The position numbers and the translations under genes were made by a program. From CAYPFY01 sp964410105 (GTDB lineage Bacteria > Bacteroidota > Ignavibacteria > UBA10030 > SZUA-254): a stretch of 55,800 bases of DNA. Positions 24,624-32,701 of the stretch are shown piece by piece. The notes below the pieces were generated by a model. It worked only from the letters and a program-made list of their open reading frames with translations, had not been told where the DNA came from and did not search any database. The stretch is taken from positions 1 to 55,800 of the forward strand of contig CAYPFY010000023.1 of NCBI GenBank assembly GCA_964410105.1. The letters run 5' to 3'. How positions within the stretch are numbered: position 1 is the stretch's first letter; each line of letters starts with the position of its first letter.

Positions 24624-27600
24624 GTGGCAGATTCAGTCGGAGAGTTAGTCGTAAAACTGTTATTCGAGACCAACGCCAGCAAGATTTTTGCCGAGATCAT
24701 AGCTGGCAGCACGCTGGCAAACACAAAGCTGTCCGAGCTCCAGAAGAGCATCGAGGGACTAGTGGTTGAGGTGAGCCAGAAGAATCCTGCTGTGGCTGAA
24801 TTCACCTCGACTTTTTCTGAAACCGCGAAGTCGTCGGAGGGAATAAAAACCGCGATGCAGGAAATTGCCCAGCGACAGGGGGAGCTGGAAAGTTCCATCA
24901 ACGCATCCGATGCCGCGAGCAAAGAGTTTACCATAACCATTGACCGGCAGGCAGAGGCAGAAGCTGAAGAGACGGGGGCCATCGTCTCGGAGACTGAGGC
25001 GCAGCAAAAAAATGCCGAGTGGAAGCGGCAGGTGATCGGGGACGAACAGGAACTCGCGCTGGAGACACAGAGGCGCGCACTAGTTACCCGGGAAGCATCG
25101 AAAGTCTCGACAGGCTCTACCGAGGAAGAAATTGGCGCCATCGCCGAGCTCAGGGGCCAACTCGCAGATGCGACCTTTCAGTGGGAGAGGGCGGCCGACC
25201 CGACCGTAAGACGTCAGATAGCCCTTCAGATTCAGGAGATCAACCAGCAGCTCCAGGCTGCGAAGTTCGGCGTTCCATTCGAAGCCGGGCTCGGTCCTGT
25301 CGGGCAGCTCCAGGCCAAGATTGCCCAGCTCAGGGTCGAGATGAGATTCGCCGCTGAGGCAGAGTTACCCGCTCTCAGAATCCAACTGGAAGAATTAAGC
25401 CGCGAACTGGCCGTTGCTCAGGGTCAGGGAGTGCGATATGCCCTTCAGGGTATTCGTCCCATCCGTCAGGAGGCATTCGTAGCTCATCAGGCAATGTTTG
25501 CCCTCTTCTTCCTCATGCAATCGTTCGACGGCGAGGGATCATCTGCCGGAATGAAGAAGGTGCATCAGACCTTGCAGGGGACTCTGTCGACGGCCTTTGC
25601 CGTGACATCAACCCTCGCTCTGCTCGGTCCCACGACGGCCAGTCTCGCGCTGCCGGTTGGTCTCCTTGCCGGCGCTCTCGTCGGGCTCGTCGCGGCACTA
25701 TCGGACACCGACGAGGCAGCTAGGAAGGCGGCCGAGGAGGGCCTGAAGGAATTCTCTGACATGGTCAGAGACCTCGCCTCAAGCGAGAAAAAGAAGGTTG
25801 AGCTCCAAATCACAGTGAACGCCACTGACCTTCAAAAGCAGATTGACGCAATTCTTGCCGAAGCACCCAAACGGACTGTAATGGTCCGAATGCAGGGAGA
25901 AGAGTTTCAGAAGGAAGTCACCGAGCCCACCCCAGAACAACAGCAACGCATCAATGATTTACGGAGGCAAATCGAACTCATCCCAGAGCGAACCAAGGTG
26001 GTTCAAGCTGAAGAAAAGGCCGAGCGGGATAGGAGCGACGAGGAGAAGCTAAACAACGAACTCCTCGAGGGTCATAGGACCCGACTCCAGGAGATAGAAG
26101 CCGCGCTAAAGGTCCGGAACCAAGAGCTGAAGACCGGCGTCGACCACGAGACGCACCAGGTTCTCACCGAGGAAGAGCTGCGCGCCATCAAATCCGAGGT
26201 CAACGAGTTTACGCGTCAGAGTGCTGATCTCACCTCGACAGTATTTGACCACACCAAGAAACAGGTCGAACAATCGGAACTCGAATATGAGAATGCGGTC
26301 AAAACAAACGAGCAGGCGAAGCTGAAGGAAACCGCCTTAAGGGCCGAGCTTACTTCCTCTCTCTCCGTGGCGGAATCAGCTAAAGAGCAGAACGAAATCT
26401 ATAAGAAAATGGAGGCGCTCACCTCGAGTGTCGTCACCCGCCTTACCGAGCAGAGGGAGGCCGGCAGGCTCACAGCCGAGCAATACAGATCCGAACTCGT
26501 CACCCTCGACGGCCAGGTCAGGCTGAGCAGCGAGCACGAGGACATACGGAAGGCCCTCGTCAAGGAACTTACCGACGAGGTCAAATTGGCTACTGTTCGC
26601 CTCAGCCAGGGGGCGATTAGCGCCGACCAGGCGCGGGCCGAACTCGAGAGCGTTCTCCGAGTCAAAAATGCCAAGGGTGAGCAGATCCTTTCCGAGGAAA
26701 AGATCATAGAGCTCAAGAGAGGCATTAACGCGGAGGTGGAAAGGCATCTGAAGTCCGAGCGGGAAATCTCCAACCAGCTTCACCAAGCGATGGTGGACAA
26801 CATCGCGGAGGGCGCCGAAAAGGCGGCGGAATCCGAGCGGTTCCGGCACACACAGGCCATGGCCAATATTGATGCCGAGAATCCGGCGAACAACAAGACG
26901 GCGCAGAATCAGGAAATTCGGCAGGCCCGCATCCGGGAGGAAGAGTACAAACATCAAACCACCGTCCGGGATATACAAACCAAGAATGTTTCGGAACTTC
27001 AGGTCCTGAGAAACAACCTCCTCAAGTCGGAAGAGGAGCGTATCCGGGCCAGCTATGATCTGCAAGTACGCGAGATCCAGGAGAGGAGTGCCCTCGAGCT
27101 CCAGTCAGCGGAACATTATCGCGAATCCCGGAAGCAGGAGATACGGGATAGCAAGCTGAGCCGGGCGGAGAAGCAGAAGGAGGAGACAACCACCGAGGCC
27201 CAATTCATTCAGACCAAGAAAGACATAGAAGAGCGGGCCAATCTCGAAATAACGGACAAGCGCAAACGACAGGCCAAGGAAATAAGCGACTCCGAGCTTA
27301 AGAGTCTGGATGATCTCGTTAACGATATCGCTCGCGTGGGTAGCGCACTGCACAATGCATTCGGTAAAGCGGGAGATTCGTTTTTCCAGAAGATGCTCGC
27401 GATTCTGCAGATTGCACTGCAAATAGCGGCCGCAATCAAAGCCGCGAATGCCTCAGGGTCCGGTCTGGGAGCAACGGGGATTCTGGGCATCGGCGCCACG
27501 GTTATTGGGGGAATAGCGTCAATCTTTGGCGGGGCCGAGGGAGGTGAAATCCCCGGCGGTTCCTACGTCATCAACGAAAGAGCGTCGGAGAAATACAAGG

Positions 27601-28481
27601 TTCTTCTGGATGCGCTCGGTGCCGGGACGATCACCGGTGGTATTCGGCACGAGGATTCAGTCCCGGTGAAAACGCCAGCAGGAATCGCGGTCCTCATGCC
27701 CGGTGAGAGGGTCCTGCCTCCTGAGACCGCCGCCCTCGGGAAAGCAATCAATGAGGACGAACTTCGCACCATCCGGGAGGCCGCAGAATTCCGCTCGCTC
27801 ATCTCACGGGGACTCACACATTCCGAGACAATTGAGCACCTACGGAAGCTCACGACGGATGAACGCACCGCGAAGCAGGTCTCCGAGATCACGGGGAAGA
27901 GCGTATCGGAAGTCCAGACCGTGGCGAAAACGGCGCTTGGACTCCCCGCGGGTGAGCGGTCTGTGCCGGACTATCTGGCCCCGCTTGGGCAGCTTCTCAA
28001 CCTTGGGGCAGTTAATGACGAATCTGCGAATCTGATTGTGCGCCATATCCGCGAGGTTGAAACCCGGAAAGAGGGATCCCTCCCGGCCGAGGAGAGCACC
28101 AGGCCCATTATTTTGGAGATCCCGCCGGTTGCCCCAGGCATTCGCCGGATGATTGGGGCCGATTCGGGCGACACTGGATTCGGCCGAGTGATGCCGGGGC
28201 TTAGGGATGGAGGGTTCTTGGAGAGTCCGCTGGCCGGAATCCGGACGAGCACGCTCACCTATTCCGCCACAGAGCTCTCACAGGTTTTGGATGAGCTCCG
28301 GGGTCTGAGGACGGAGGTCGGGCGGATCCGAGATGCCCGGCCCGTCGAAAATAATATCACCGTCGAGCCGCAGATCCACATCCACGGCGCGCTTCAGGGG
28401 CAGACCTTTCTGAAAAAAGAGATGCCGGAGTATCGCGAATTCGAGCAGAAAAAGTACATAGACCCCACACCAAATAGCTGA
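24624..28481 (+). CDS. Phage tail tape-measure protein
   Basis: 1285 residues, GTG start with GAGGAC about 10 nt upstream. The N-terminus VGELVVKLLFETNAS is typical of tape-measure proteins. Long heptad-rich coiled coils fill about residues 30-280 and 370-920. Two hydrophobic regions are present (about 285-362, and about 925-970 with Gly/Ala-rich GATGILGIGATVIGGIASIF). Near residue 972 comes the family's C-terminal pattern GGEIPGGSYVINE, then VLMPGERVLPPETAAL. At roughly 1.5 angstrom per residue it would specify a long tail of around 190 nm. It directly follows the chaperone pair. Finding it without tube, sheath or baseplate genes is the oddest point of the element. Confidence 0.8.
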   Translation: MADSVGELVVKLLFETNASKIFAEIIAGSTLANTKLSELQKSIEGLVVEVSQKNPAVAEFTSTFSETAKSSEGIKTAMQEIAQRQGELESSINASDAASKEFTITIDRQAEAEAEETGAIVSETEAQQKNAEWKRQVIGDEQELALETQRRALVTREASKVSTGSTEEEIGAIAELRGQLADATFQWERAADPTVRRQIALQIQEINQQLQAAKFGVPFEAGLGPVGQLQAKIAQLRVEMRFAAEAELPALRIQLEELSRELAVAQGQGVRYALQGIRPIRQEAFVAHQAMFALFFLMQSFDGEGSSAGMKKVHQTLQGTLSTAFAVTSTLALLGPTTASLALPVGLLAGALVGLVAALSDTDEAARKAAEEGLKEFSDMVRDLASSEKKKVELQITVNATDLQKQIDAILAEAPKRTVMVRMQGEEFQKEVTEPTPEQQQRINDLRRQIELIPERTKVVQAEEKAERDRSDEEKLNNELLEGHRTRLQEIEAALKVRNQELKTGVDHETHQVLTEEELRAIKSEVNEFTRQSADLTSTVFDHTKKQVEQSELEYENAVKTNEQAKLKETALRAELTSSLSVAESAKEQNEIYKKMEALTSSVVTRLTEQREAGRLTAEQYRSELVTLDGQVRLSSEHEDIRKALVKELTDEVKLATVRLSQGAISADQARAELESVLRVKNAKGEQILSEEKIIELKRGINAEVERHLKSEREISNQLHQAMVDNIAEGAEKAAESERFRHTQAMANIDAENPANNKTAQNQEIRQARIREEEYKHQTTVRDIQTKNVSELQVLRNNLLKSEEERIRASYDLQVREIQERSALELQSAEHYRESRKQEIRDSKLSRAEKQKEETTTEAQFIQTKKDIEERANLEITDKRKRQAKEISDSELKSLDDLVNDIARVGSALHNAFGKAGDSFFQKMLAILQIALQIAAAIKAANASGSGLGATGILGIGATVIGGIASIFGGAEGGEIPGGSYVINERASEKYKVLLDALGAGTITGGIRHEDSVPVKTPAGIAVLMPGERVLPPETAALGKAINEDELRTIREAAEFRSLISRGLTHSETIEHLRKLTTDERTAKQVSEITGKSVSEVQTVAKTALGLPAGERSVPDYLAPLGQLLNLGAVNDESANLIVRHIREVETRKEGSLPAEESTRPIILEIPPVAPGIRRMIGADSGDTGFGRVMPGLRDGGFLESPLAGIRTSTLTYSATELSQVLDELRGLRTEVGRIRDARPVENNITVEPQIHIHGALQGQTFLKKEMPEYREFEQKKYIDPTPNS

Positions 28482-28493
28482 GAGGGAAGAAGC

Positions 28494-29045
28494 ATGAGTC
28501 AGAGTACAAAATCGATGAATACTAAGCAGTTGGCAGCGTTCGAGTTATACTTCTCGATGGATGCGATTCAACGCTCCTTCGACAAGGTCTCCACAGCCGT
28601 AGGCGTCTCGAAACGGACCGTCTGGGAGTGGTCGAGAAAGTTCGATTGGTCGAGACTTATCGAGAAGCGTACCCGGGATCTGCAATCGAAAATGCAGGCG
28701 CAAACCGAGAGTCGGCTGATGGACATGAGGACGACTGCCATCAACTTTTGGACGGGGCAGCTCAATAAGCTCATCTGCGTGAGAAAGGACGGTTCGATAG
28801 GGTATTCCGTTAAACCAAAGGATATCGCCGACGCGGAGAGGATCACAAAGAATTTACTGATCCTCCTGGGCGACTCGAGGGAGCGCGAGCAATTTGTTGA
28901 TTCAATAATCGAGAAAGTGCTACGGGTCCTCGAGGATGTTGTCCCGGACGTTGAGCTCAGGGCGAAGATTCTCGGAAGGATTGCCGGCATCGCAACACGC
29001 GAAGAAGGGGTTCCCCCACGGCAGCGCTCTGATCAGATGGGATAA
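28494..29045 (+). CDS. Terminase-small-subunit-like HTH protein
   Basis: 183 residues with a GGGAAGAAG SD. The N-terminal part reads TKQLAAFELYFSM then VSTAVGVSKRTVWEWSRKFD, an HTH of the kind used by phage terminase small subunits to recognise pac/cos sites (the W-x-W-x-x-x-F after the recognition helix is typical). The rest is an oligomerisation-like helical region (FVDSIIEKVLRVLEDVVPD). No large terminase follows. In satellites a private TerS redirects the helper phage terminase to satellite DNA, which would fit here; a transcription regulator is the alternative. Confidence 0.55.
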   Translation: MSQSTKSMNTKQLAAFELYFSMDAIQRSFDKVSTAVGVSKRTVWEWSRKFDWSRLIEKRTRDLQSKMQAQTESRLMDMRTTAINFWTGQLNKLICVRKDGSIGYSVKPKDIADAERITKNLLILLGDSREREQFVDSIIEKVLRVLEDVVPDVELRAKILGRIAGIATREEGVPPRQRSDQMG

Positions 29046-29133
29046 AATTGTCGGGCCTATTCCCGAAGTTGACCCGGCCCGAGTTACTCCCGTGCTGTTA
29101 ATGTTCTCCCCCCTGCCCTCCCTCGACCGCGAG

Positions 29134-29163
29134 TTGGTTCATTTGTCGCAAAAATCGTATATT
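29134..29163 (+). promoter_or_regulatory. Possible promoter of the SIR2 gene
   Basis: TTGGTT (29134-29139), 18-nt spacer, TATATT (29158-29163), 125 nt before the SIR2 start. The rest of the 29046-29287 gap contains nothing I can name. Confidence 0.35.
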
Positions 29164-29287
29164 TCATGGCATACCTCTGGCACCCGGGAAGTCCGAGTTG
29201 CCCGGCCCCGAGTCCGTTCCTAACTATCGACACCCTTTTTAGATTGAATGAATAGAAAAACCCGAGGCAACGACTAATCCTCTAATT

Positions 29288-30376
29288 GTGACCAACTCTG
29301 TTTTTATCTTAGGTGCGGGGGCGTCAGCGCATGCCGGCGCCCCCCTGATGAACGAGTTCCTAGATAGGGCCGAGGGCATACTCGATTCTGGGCTTGCAGA
29401 CAACCATGTGGAAAGCTTTAAGCTCGTGTTCGCCGCAATTGCCGCGCTCAAAACGGTTCACTCGAAAGCAACACTGGATCTTAATAATGTGGAATCTGTC
29501 TTCGCGGCCTTCGAAATGGCAAAATTATTCAGAACGAAAGTCGGAGACATCAAGCCGGAGAACATCCAGAAGCTCGGGGCTGCGATGCGAGAGGTAATCG
29601 CACGCACGCTTGAAGCACGAATTCAGTTTCCAGTCACGGATGACGAGGTACAGGCTACGGCAGAGTATAGAGATTTCGCCCAACTCATTTATCGCGTGGT
29701 CAACTCTGCGTCACATAGGGCGGGTATCATCACATTTAATTATGATCTTGCCCTCGATTATGCGCTTCATCATCACACGGTGCCCTTCGGGTACTGCTTG
29801 GATGATGCCCAACCCGCCGGTGCAGTTGATCTGCTCAAGCTTCACGGATCTCTCAACTGGACTGCTTGCGTAAAGTGCGGGGGGATCATCCCATACCACC
29901 TTATTGATTTCTTTAGGAAACATCGTTGGGACATCGGCCCGCGTATCACGCGAGGAGATACGACAAAGTTCTACTTTGCTCACCGCCTCGGGGATATGAG
30001 TCACTGTGAAATGATGGCCTCGCCCAGCCCCTGGATTGTCCCACCCACTTGGAACAAGACACAATATCATGAGCGGATAAACACCGTTTGGCGGCGTGCG
30101 GCTCAAATTATCGCTCAGGCAGAGAATATTTTCATTATCGGCTATTCCTTCCCCGAGACAGACATTTTTTTCCACTATCTCTATGCTCTGGGGTCGGTCA
30201 GCGAGACGCGATTGAAGCGCTTCTGGGTCTTCAACCCCGACGGGTCCCGGGATCTAGTTTCTCGATTTGAGCGTCTCCTGGGTCCCGATGCAACCGGTAG
30301 GTTTAAGTTTCATCCGGTTGTGTTCGGTACTGCCGTAGACTTAATCCGTCAAACCCTCGGCATACCGACGGGCTAG
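29288..30376 (+). CDS. SIR2-like NADase, probable anti-phage protein
   Basis: 362 residues starting at a GTG. Rossmann-like SIR2 signatures: FILGAGASAHAGAP at the N-terminus, TFNYDLALD (about 148), LKLHGSLNW (about 183), a zinc-type CVKCGG (about 195) and FIIGYSFPETD (about 284). This order is that of the SIR2_2 family found in DSR, Thoeris-like and SIR2-HerA defences, where activation depletes NAD+ and aborts infection. No partner gene (HerA, TIR, Ago) lies beside it. It is the last large gene before the right attachment site, the usual place for cargo defence genes in satellites. Expression seems separate from the tail genes. Confidence 0.8.
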   Translation: MTNSVFILGAGASAHAGAPLMNEFLDRAEGILDSGLADNHVESFKLVFAAIAALKTVHSKATLDLNNVESVFAAFEMAKLFRTKVGDIKPENIQKLGAAMREVIARTLEARIQFPVTDDEVQATAEYRDFAQLIYRVVNSASHRAGIITFNYDLALDYALHHHTVPFGYCLDDAQPAGAVDLLKLHGSLNWTACVKCGGIIPYHLIDFFRKHRWDIGPRITRGDTTKFYFAHRLGDMSHCEMMASPSPWIVPPTWNKTQYHERINTVWRRAAQIIAQAENIFIIGYSFPETDIFFHYLYALGSVSETRLKRFWVFNPDGSRDLVSRFERLLGPDATGRFKFHPVVFGTAVDLIRQTLGIPTG

Positions 30377-30502
30377 GAAAGCCTCGACGAAGGGCTCGCT
30401 TGCGGTTAACTCAAACATTGCCTCACGATGATGCTTGAATTCCTCCCAATTCCTTAGTAACTTAATCCCGCAATAGAAATCGTCCAAAATTCCCGAATCC
30501 AC
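30341..30502 (-). CDS. Small ORF overlapping the SIR2 3' end
   Basis: 53 codons from a GTG at 30502 with AAGGAGG 11 nt upstream, reading DSGILDDFYCGIKLLRNWEE and then KHHREAMFELTASEPFVEAF in coding-like composition. Its last 36 nt overlap the SIR2 stop on the opposite strand. The convergent overlap suggests either antisense control or a small partner of the SIR2 protein. Not recognised. Confidence 0.45.
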   Translation of the reverse strand: MDSGILDDFYCGIKLLRNWEEFKHHREAMFELTASEPFVEAFLARRYAEGLTD

Positions 30503-30569
30503 AAGTGTTAACGCCTCCTTCTGTATTGCAAGCCACGGGAATGGCCGAACGAGCGGGGGGAGGCGTTCT

Positions 30570-30605
30570 GTTTACAGCGGTTTATGTGTTAACGGAAGTG
30601 TCAAC
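30570..30605. promoter_or_regulatory. Candidate integrase arm-type sites, mirrored at the left end
   Basis: GTTTACAGCGG (30570-30580) is the reverse complement of CCGCTGTAAAC at 12303-12313, and AACGGAAGTGTCAAC (30591-30605) repeats AACGGAACTGTCAAC (12311-12325) with one mismatch. Paired sites just inside both ends are what integrase/excisionase arm binding would need. Confidence 0.45.
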
Positions 30606-30658
30606 TGGCTCGGCGTACGGATTGAGATGAGAGTGAGCGTCGGACCGGAAATCGCACT

Positions 30659-30750
<92 letters not shown>

Positions 30751-31255
30751 CAAAGGGAGGTTTTATTCTGATACTCCTCATTCAGCTCGGAGTTCCTCCG
30801 CTGCCGAGCGAGGAGCCTATTAGCACTAAAAACTCTCTTTACCGGCCGGATAGTCGCTGTCCGGGTGGTTCTATATTGCTCTCCGTAGGAAGTGAGGCAG
30901 TTCTTTGGTTGGGAGTCATGAAAATCCTCGTGAGTGAAAACGCACCTGCTTTTGGGGCGAGCTTACGTGCGAAGGCCGCCAGGGCGATACTTTTTTGCCG
31001 GGGCGGAAGATTCTCACCATAGTGTCTCATCTCGAAAGGAGATATTATCTGTGAGCAAAATATCAAACCTGGATTAACAATGCCTCTTGGTGCTGATTCT
31101 AGTTGCAACTCCTGCAGGATGATCTCTCATCAAAATCCAGCCAAGAACTGCCTTGACTTTAGGGGGCATTACATTTTTGAAAAGAGCTTTACTTTTCTGA
31201 CAGATCAGAGTCGCTTCGCCTCTATGAGCATTTACAGTTTAAGGAGATCAATGTC
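30751..31255. other. 505-nt gap between tRNA-Arg and the methyltransferase gene
   Basis: No gene supported. It contains the left copy of an imperfect direct repeat (31121-31170) and ends with AAGGAG, the SD of the methyltransferase gene. Confidence 0.4.
31121..31170 (+). repeat. Imperfect direct repeat, left copy
   Basis: Matches 32616-32666 with about 7 mismatches and one gap over 51 nt; begins GATCTCTCATC and ends AGGGGGCATT. The two copies flank the methyltransferase gene pair. Confidence 0.6.
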
Positions 31256-32218
31256 GTGACAAGAGACTTTTTGGAGACATTGATATGTCCGTTATGTCGA
31301 ACTAAATTTGAGATGGCGGAGGTCGAACTGGCGAGTGCCGAGCGCGTCCTTTATGGAATAATCGCGTGCCGCTGTTCACTCTATCCGATCGTAGAAGGAG
31401 TACTGGTACAGAAGAACGACGACAAAACAAAGTATGTCTGTACTATGATCAAACAACGGAAACTGTGGAAGTCGTTGAAGATGACCTTCGATTATAAACC
31501 CGATCTGAATAAAGTGCTGATGGCCACGGCTCGCAATGCCTCCATTGGATACAAATTGCTTGGCTACCTATTGAGTTTAGTAACGTGGTCCTGGCCGCGT
31601 ACAAAGATTCCGCTCTATCGGCTGCTCAATCTTGCAGGGAAACTCCACATCCAGGTATTCTGGACAACGTACCTGAAGCACCGATTCAGCGCAACGAGCT
31701 TCTGGTGCGCCTTGCCATTCATAGACATGGTGGGTGGCGGCGCTAAGCGTCTCCTCGATATCGGTTGCGGCATGGGAATCTTCTCATACATCCTCAGTAA
31801 GCAGATCCCCGAAGAGCAGATCGTTTGCCAGAATCTGGAATTTGCAGGATTGTATCTGGCTAGTAAGTATTTCGTTCCGAAGGCAAACTTCATCTGCTCA
31901 GATGCAGGGCAAGATTTGCCGTTTCGCGAAGGTGCCTTTGATGTTGTCTTCAGTTGCGACGCGCTTCAGTACGTTGAGGACAAAGAAAACATCTGCAAAG
32001 AGATATCTCGCCTGGTTAAGCAGGACGGCATTGCCGTGCTTGCGCACAACCACACGCCGAACCGTCGGGACTACATCTCGCAAGGGTTTCGCGGGGATTT
32101 TTATGAGCCGAACTCAGCCAAGGCGATCTTTGCCAAGTTTGGCGTGAAGGTCGAAGTTTTGAATGAGGAAGTTATCTACAACAGTCTCTTTCCAAACATG
32201 GTGAGTAATGATCAATGA
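31256..32218 (+). CDS. SAM-dependent methyltransferase with N-terminal zinc ribbon
   Basis: 320 residues, GTG start with AAGGAG upstream. The N-terminus is a Trm112-like zinc segment (LICPLCRTKF ... ACRCSLYPIVEGVLV). After a helical linker comes a class I methyltransferase core: motif I LLDIGCGMGIF (about 166), acidic motif-II-like region and DAGQDLPFREGAFDVVFSCD as the motif III/IV equivalent. The substrate is not evident; such ribbon-plus-methyltransferase proteins often act on small molecules or lipids. The stop overlaps the next gene as ATGA. Confidence 0.75.
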   Translation: MTRDFLETLICPLCRTKFEMAEVELASAERVLYGIIACRCSLYPIVEGVLVQKNDDKTKYVCTMIKQRKLWKSLKMTFDYKPDLNKVLMATARNASIGYKLLGYLLSLVTWSWPRTKIPLYRLLNLAGKLHIQVFWTTYLKHRFSATSFWCALPFIDMVGGGAKRLLDIGCGMGIFSYILSKQIPEEQIVCQNLEFAGLYLASKYFVPKANFICSDAGQDLPFREGAFDVVFSCDALQYVEDKENICKEISRLVKQDGIAVLAHNHTPNRRDYISQGFRGDFYEPNSAKAIFAKFGVKVEVLNEEVIYNSLFPNMVSNDQ

Positions 32219-32592
32219 AAGCAAACGACATGAATGACTCACCGCTATGGTCTGACTATACTATTGTTGTTCAAAAGCGGGAGCATGAGGCTCCGGTGAA
32301 CCCTTCATTCACCATAGCCCTTGAATGGCTTGCCTCGACGAAGAAAGGTAAGCTTGTCATTAACCCAATCTATCGGATCTTCTCTCGATCGAAGGATGGT
32401 GTTCATCTCTGGCGTCGGCGTGAACACGATAAATGGGAATTAGAATGCGTCGGAATGCTGAAAGCCATGCCGCTGGATATTTTTATCCCCTCGAGGATAT
32501 TGGACGATATCAAGAACAGAAGGATCTCGAGAGAGATGGAACCACTTCTGCGACGAGGTGTTGTTTTGGAGGTGCCGAACGATTTCGTGTGA
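32215..32592 (+). CDS. Small partner protein of the methyltransferase
   Basis: 125 residues, ATGA overlap with the methyltransferase gene. Contains GKLVINPIYRIFSRSKDGVH and AMPLDIFIPSRILDDIKNRR. Soluble, mixed alpha/beta, not recognised. The coupling suggests it works with the methyltransferase, perhaps as a substrate-binding subunit. Confidence 0.5.
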   Translation: MKANDMNDSPLWSDYTIVVQKREHEAPVNPSFTIALEWLASTKKGKLVINPIYRIFSRSKDGVHLWRRREHDKWELECVGMLKAMPLDIFIPSRILDDIKNRRISREMEPLLRRGVVLEVPNDFV

Positions 32593-32615
32593 TGCATTCT
32601 GCCCCCCGACAGCAC

Positions 32616-32666
32616 GATCTCTCATCCGGATCCAGTCAAGAACTGTCCTGACCTTAAGGGGGCATT
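32616..32666 (+). repeat. Imperfect direct repeat, right copy
   Basis: Second copy of the repeat at 31121-31170, starting 24 nt after the partner gene's stop. It ends the two-gene cassette. Confidence 0.6.
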
Positions 32667-32701
32667 GCCGTCGGGCGCGCCACCACCTTCGATCGGGTAG
32701 A

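Noticed and set aside
26376..27065. 229-codon ORF antisense to the tape-measure gene
   Set aside because: Mirror of coiled-coil codon usage; no SD or recognisable domain.
30839..31108. 89-codon minus-strand ORF right of tRNA-Arg
   Set aside because: No start signal, composition not protein-like.
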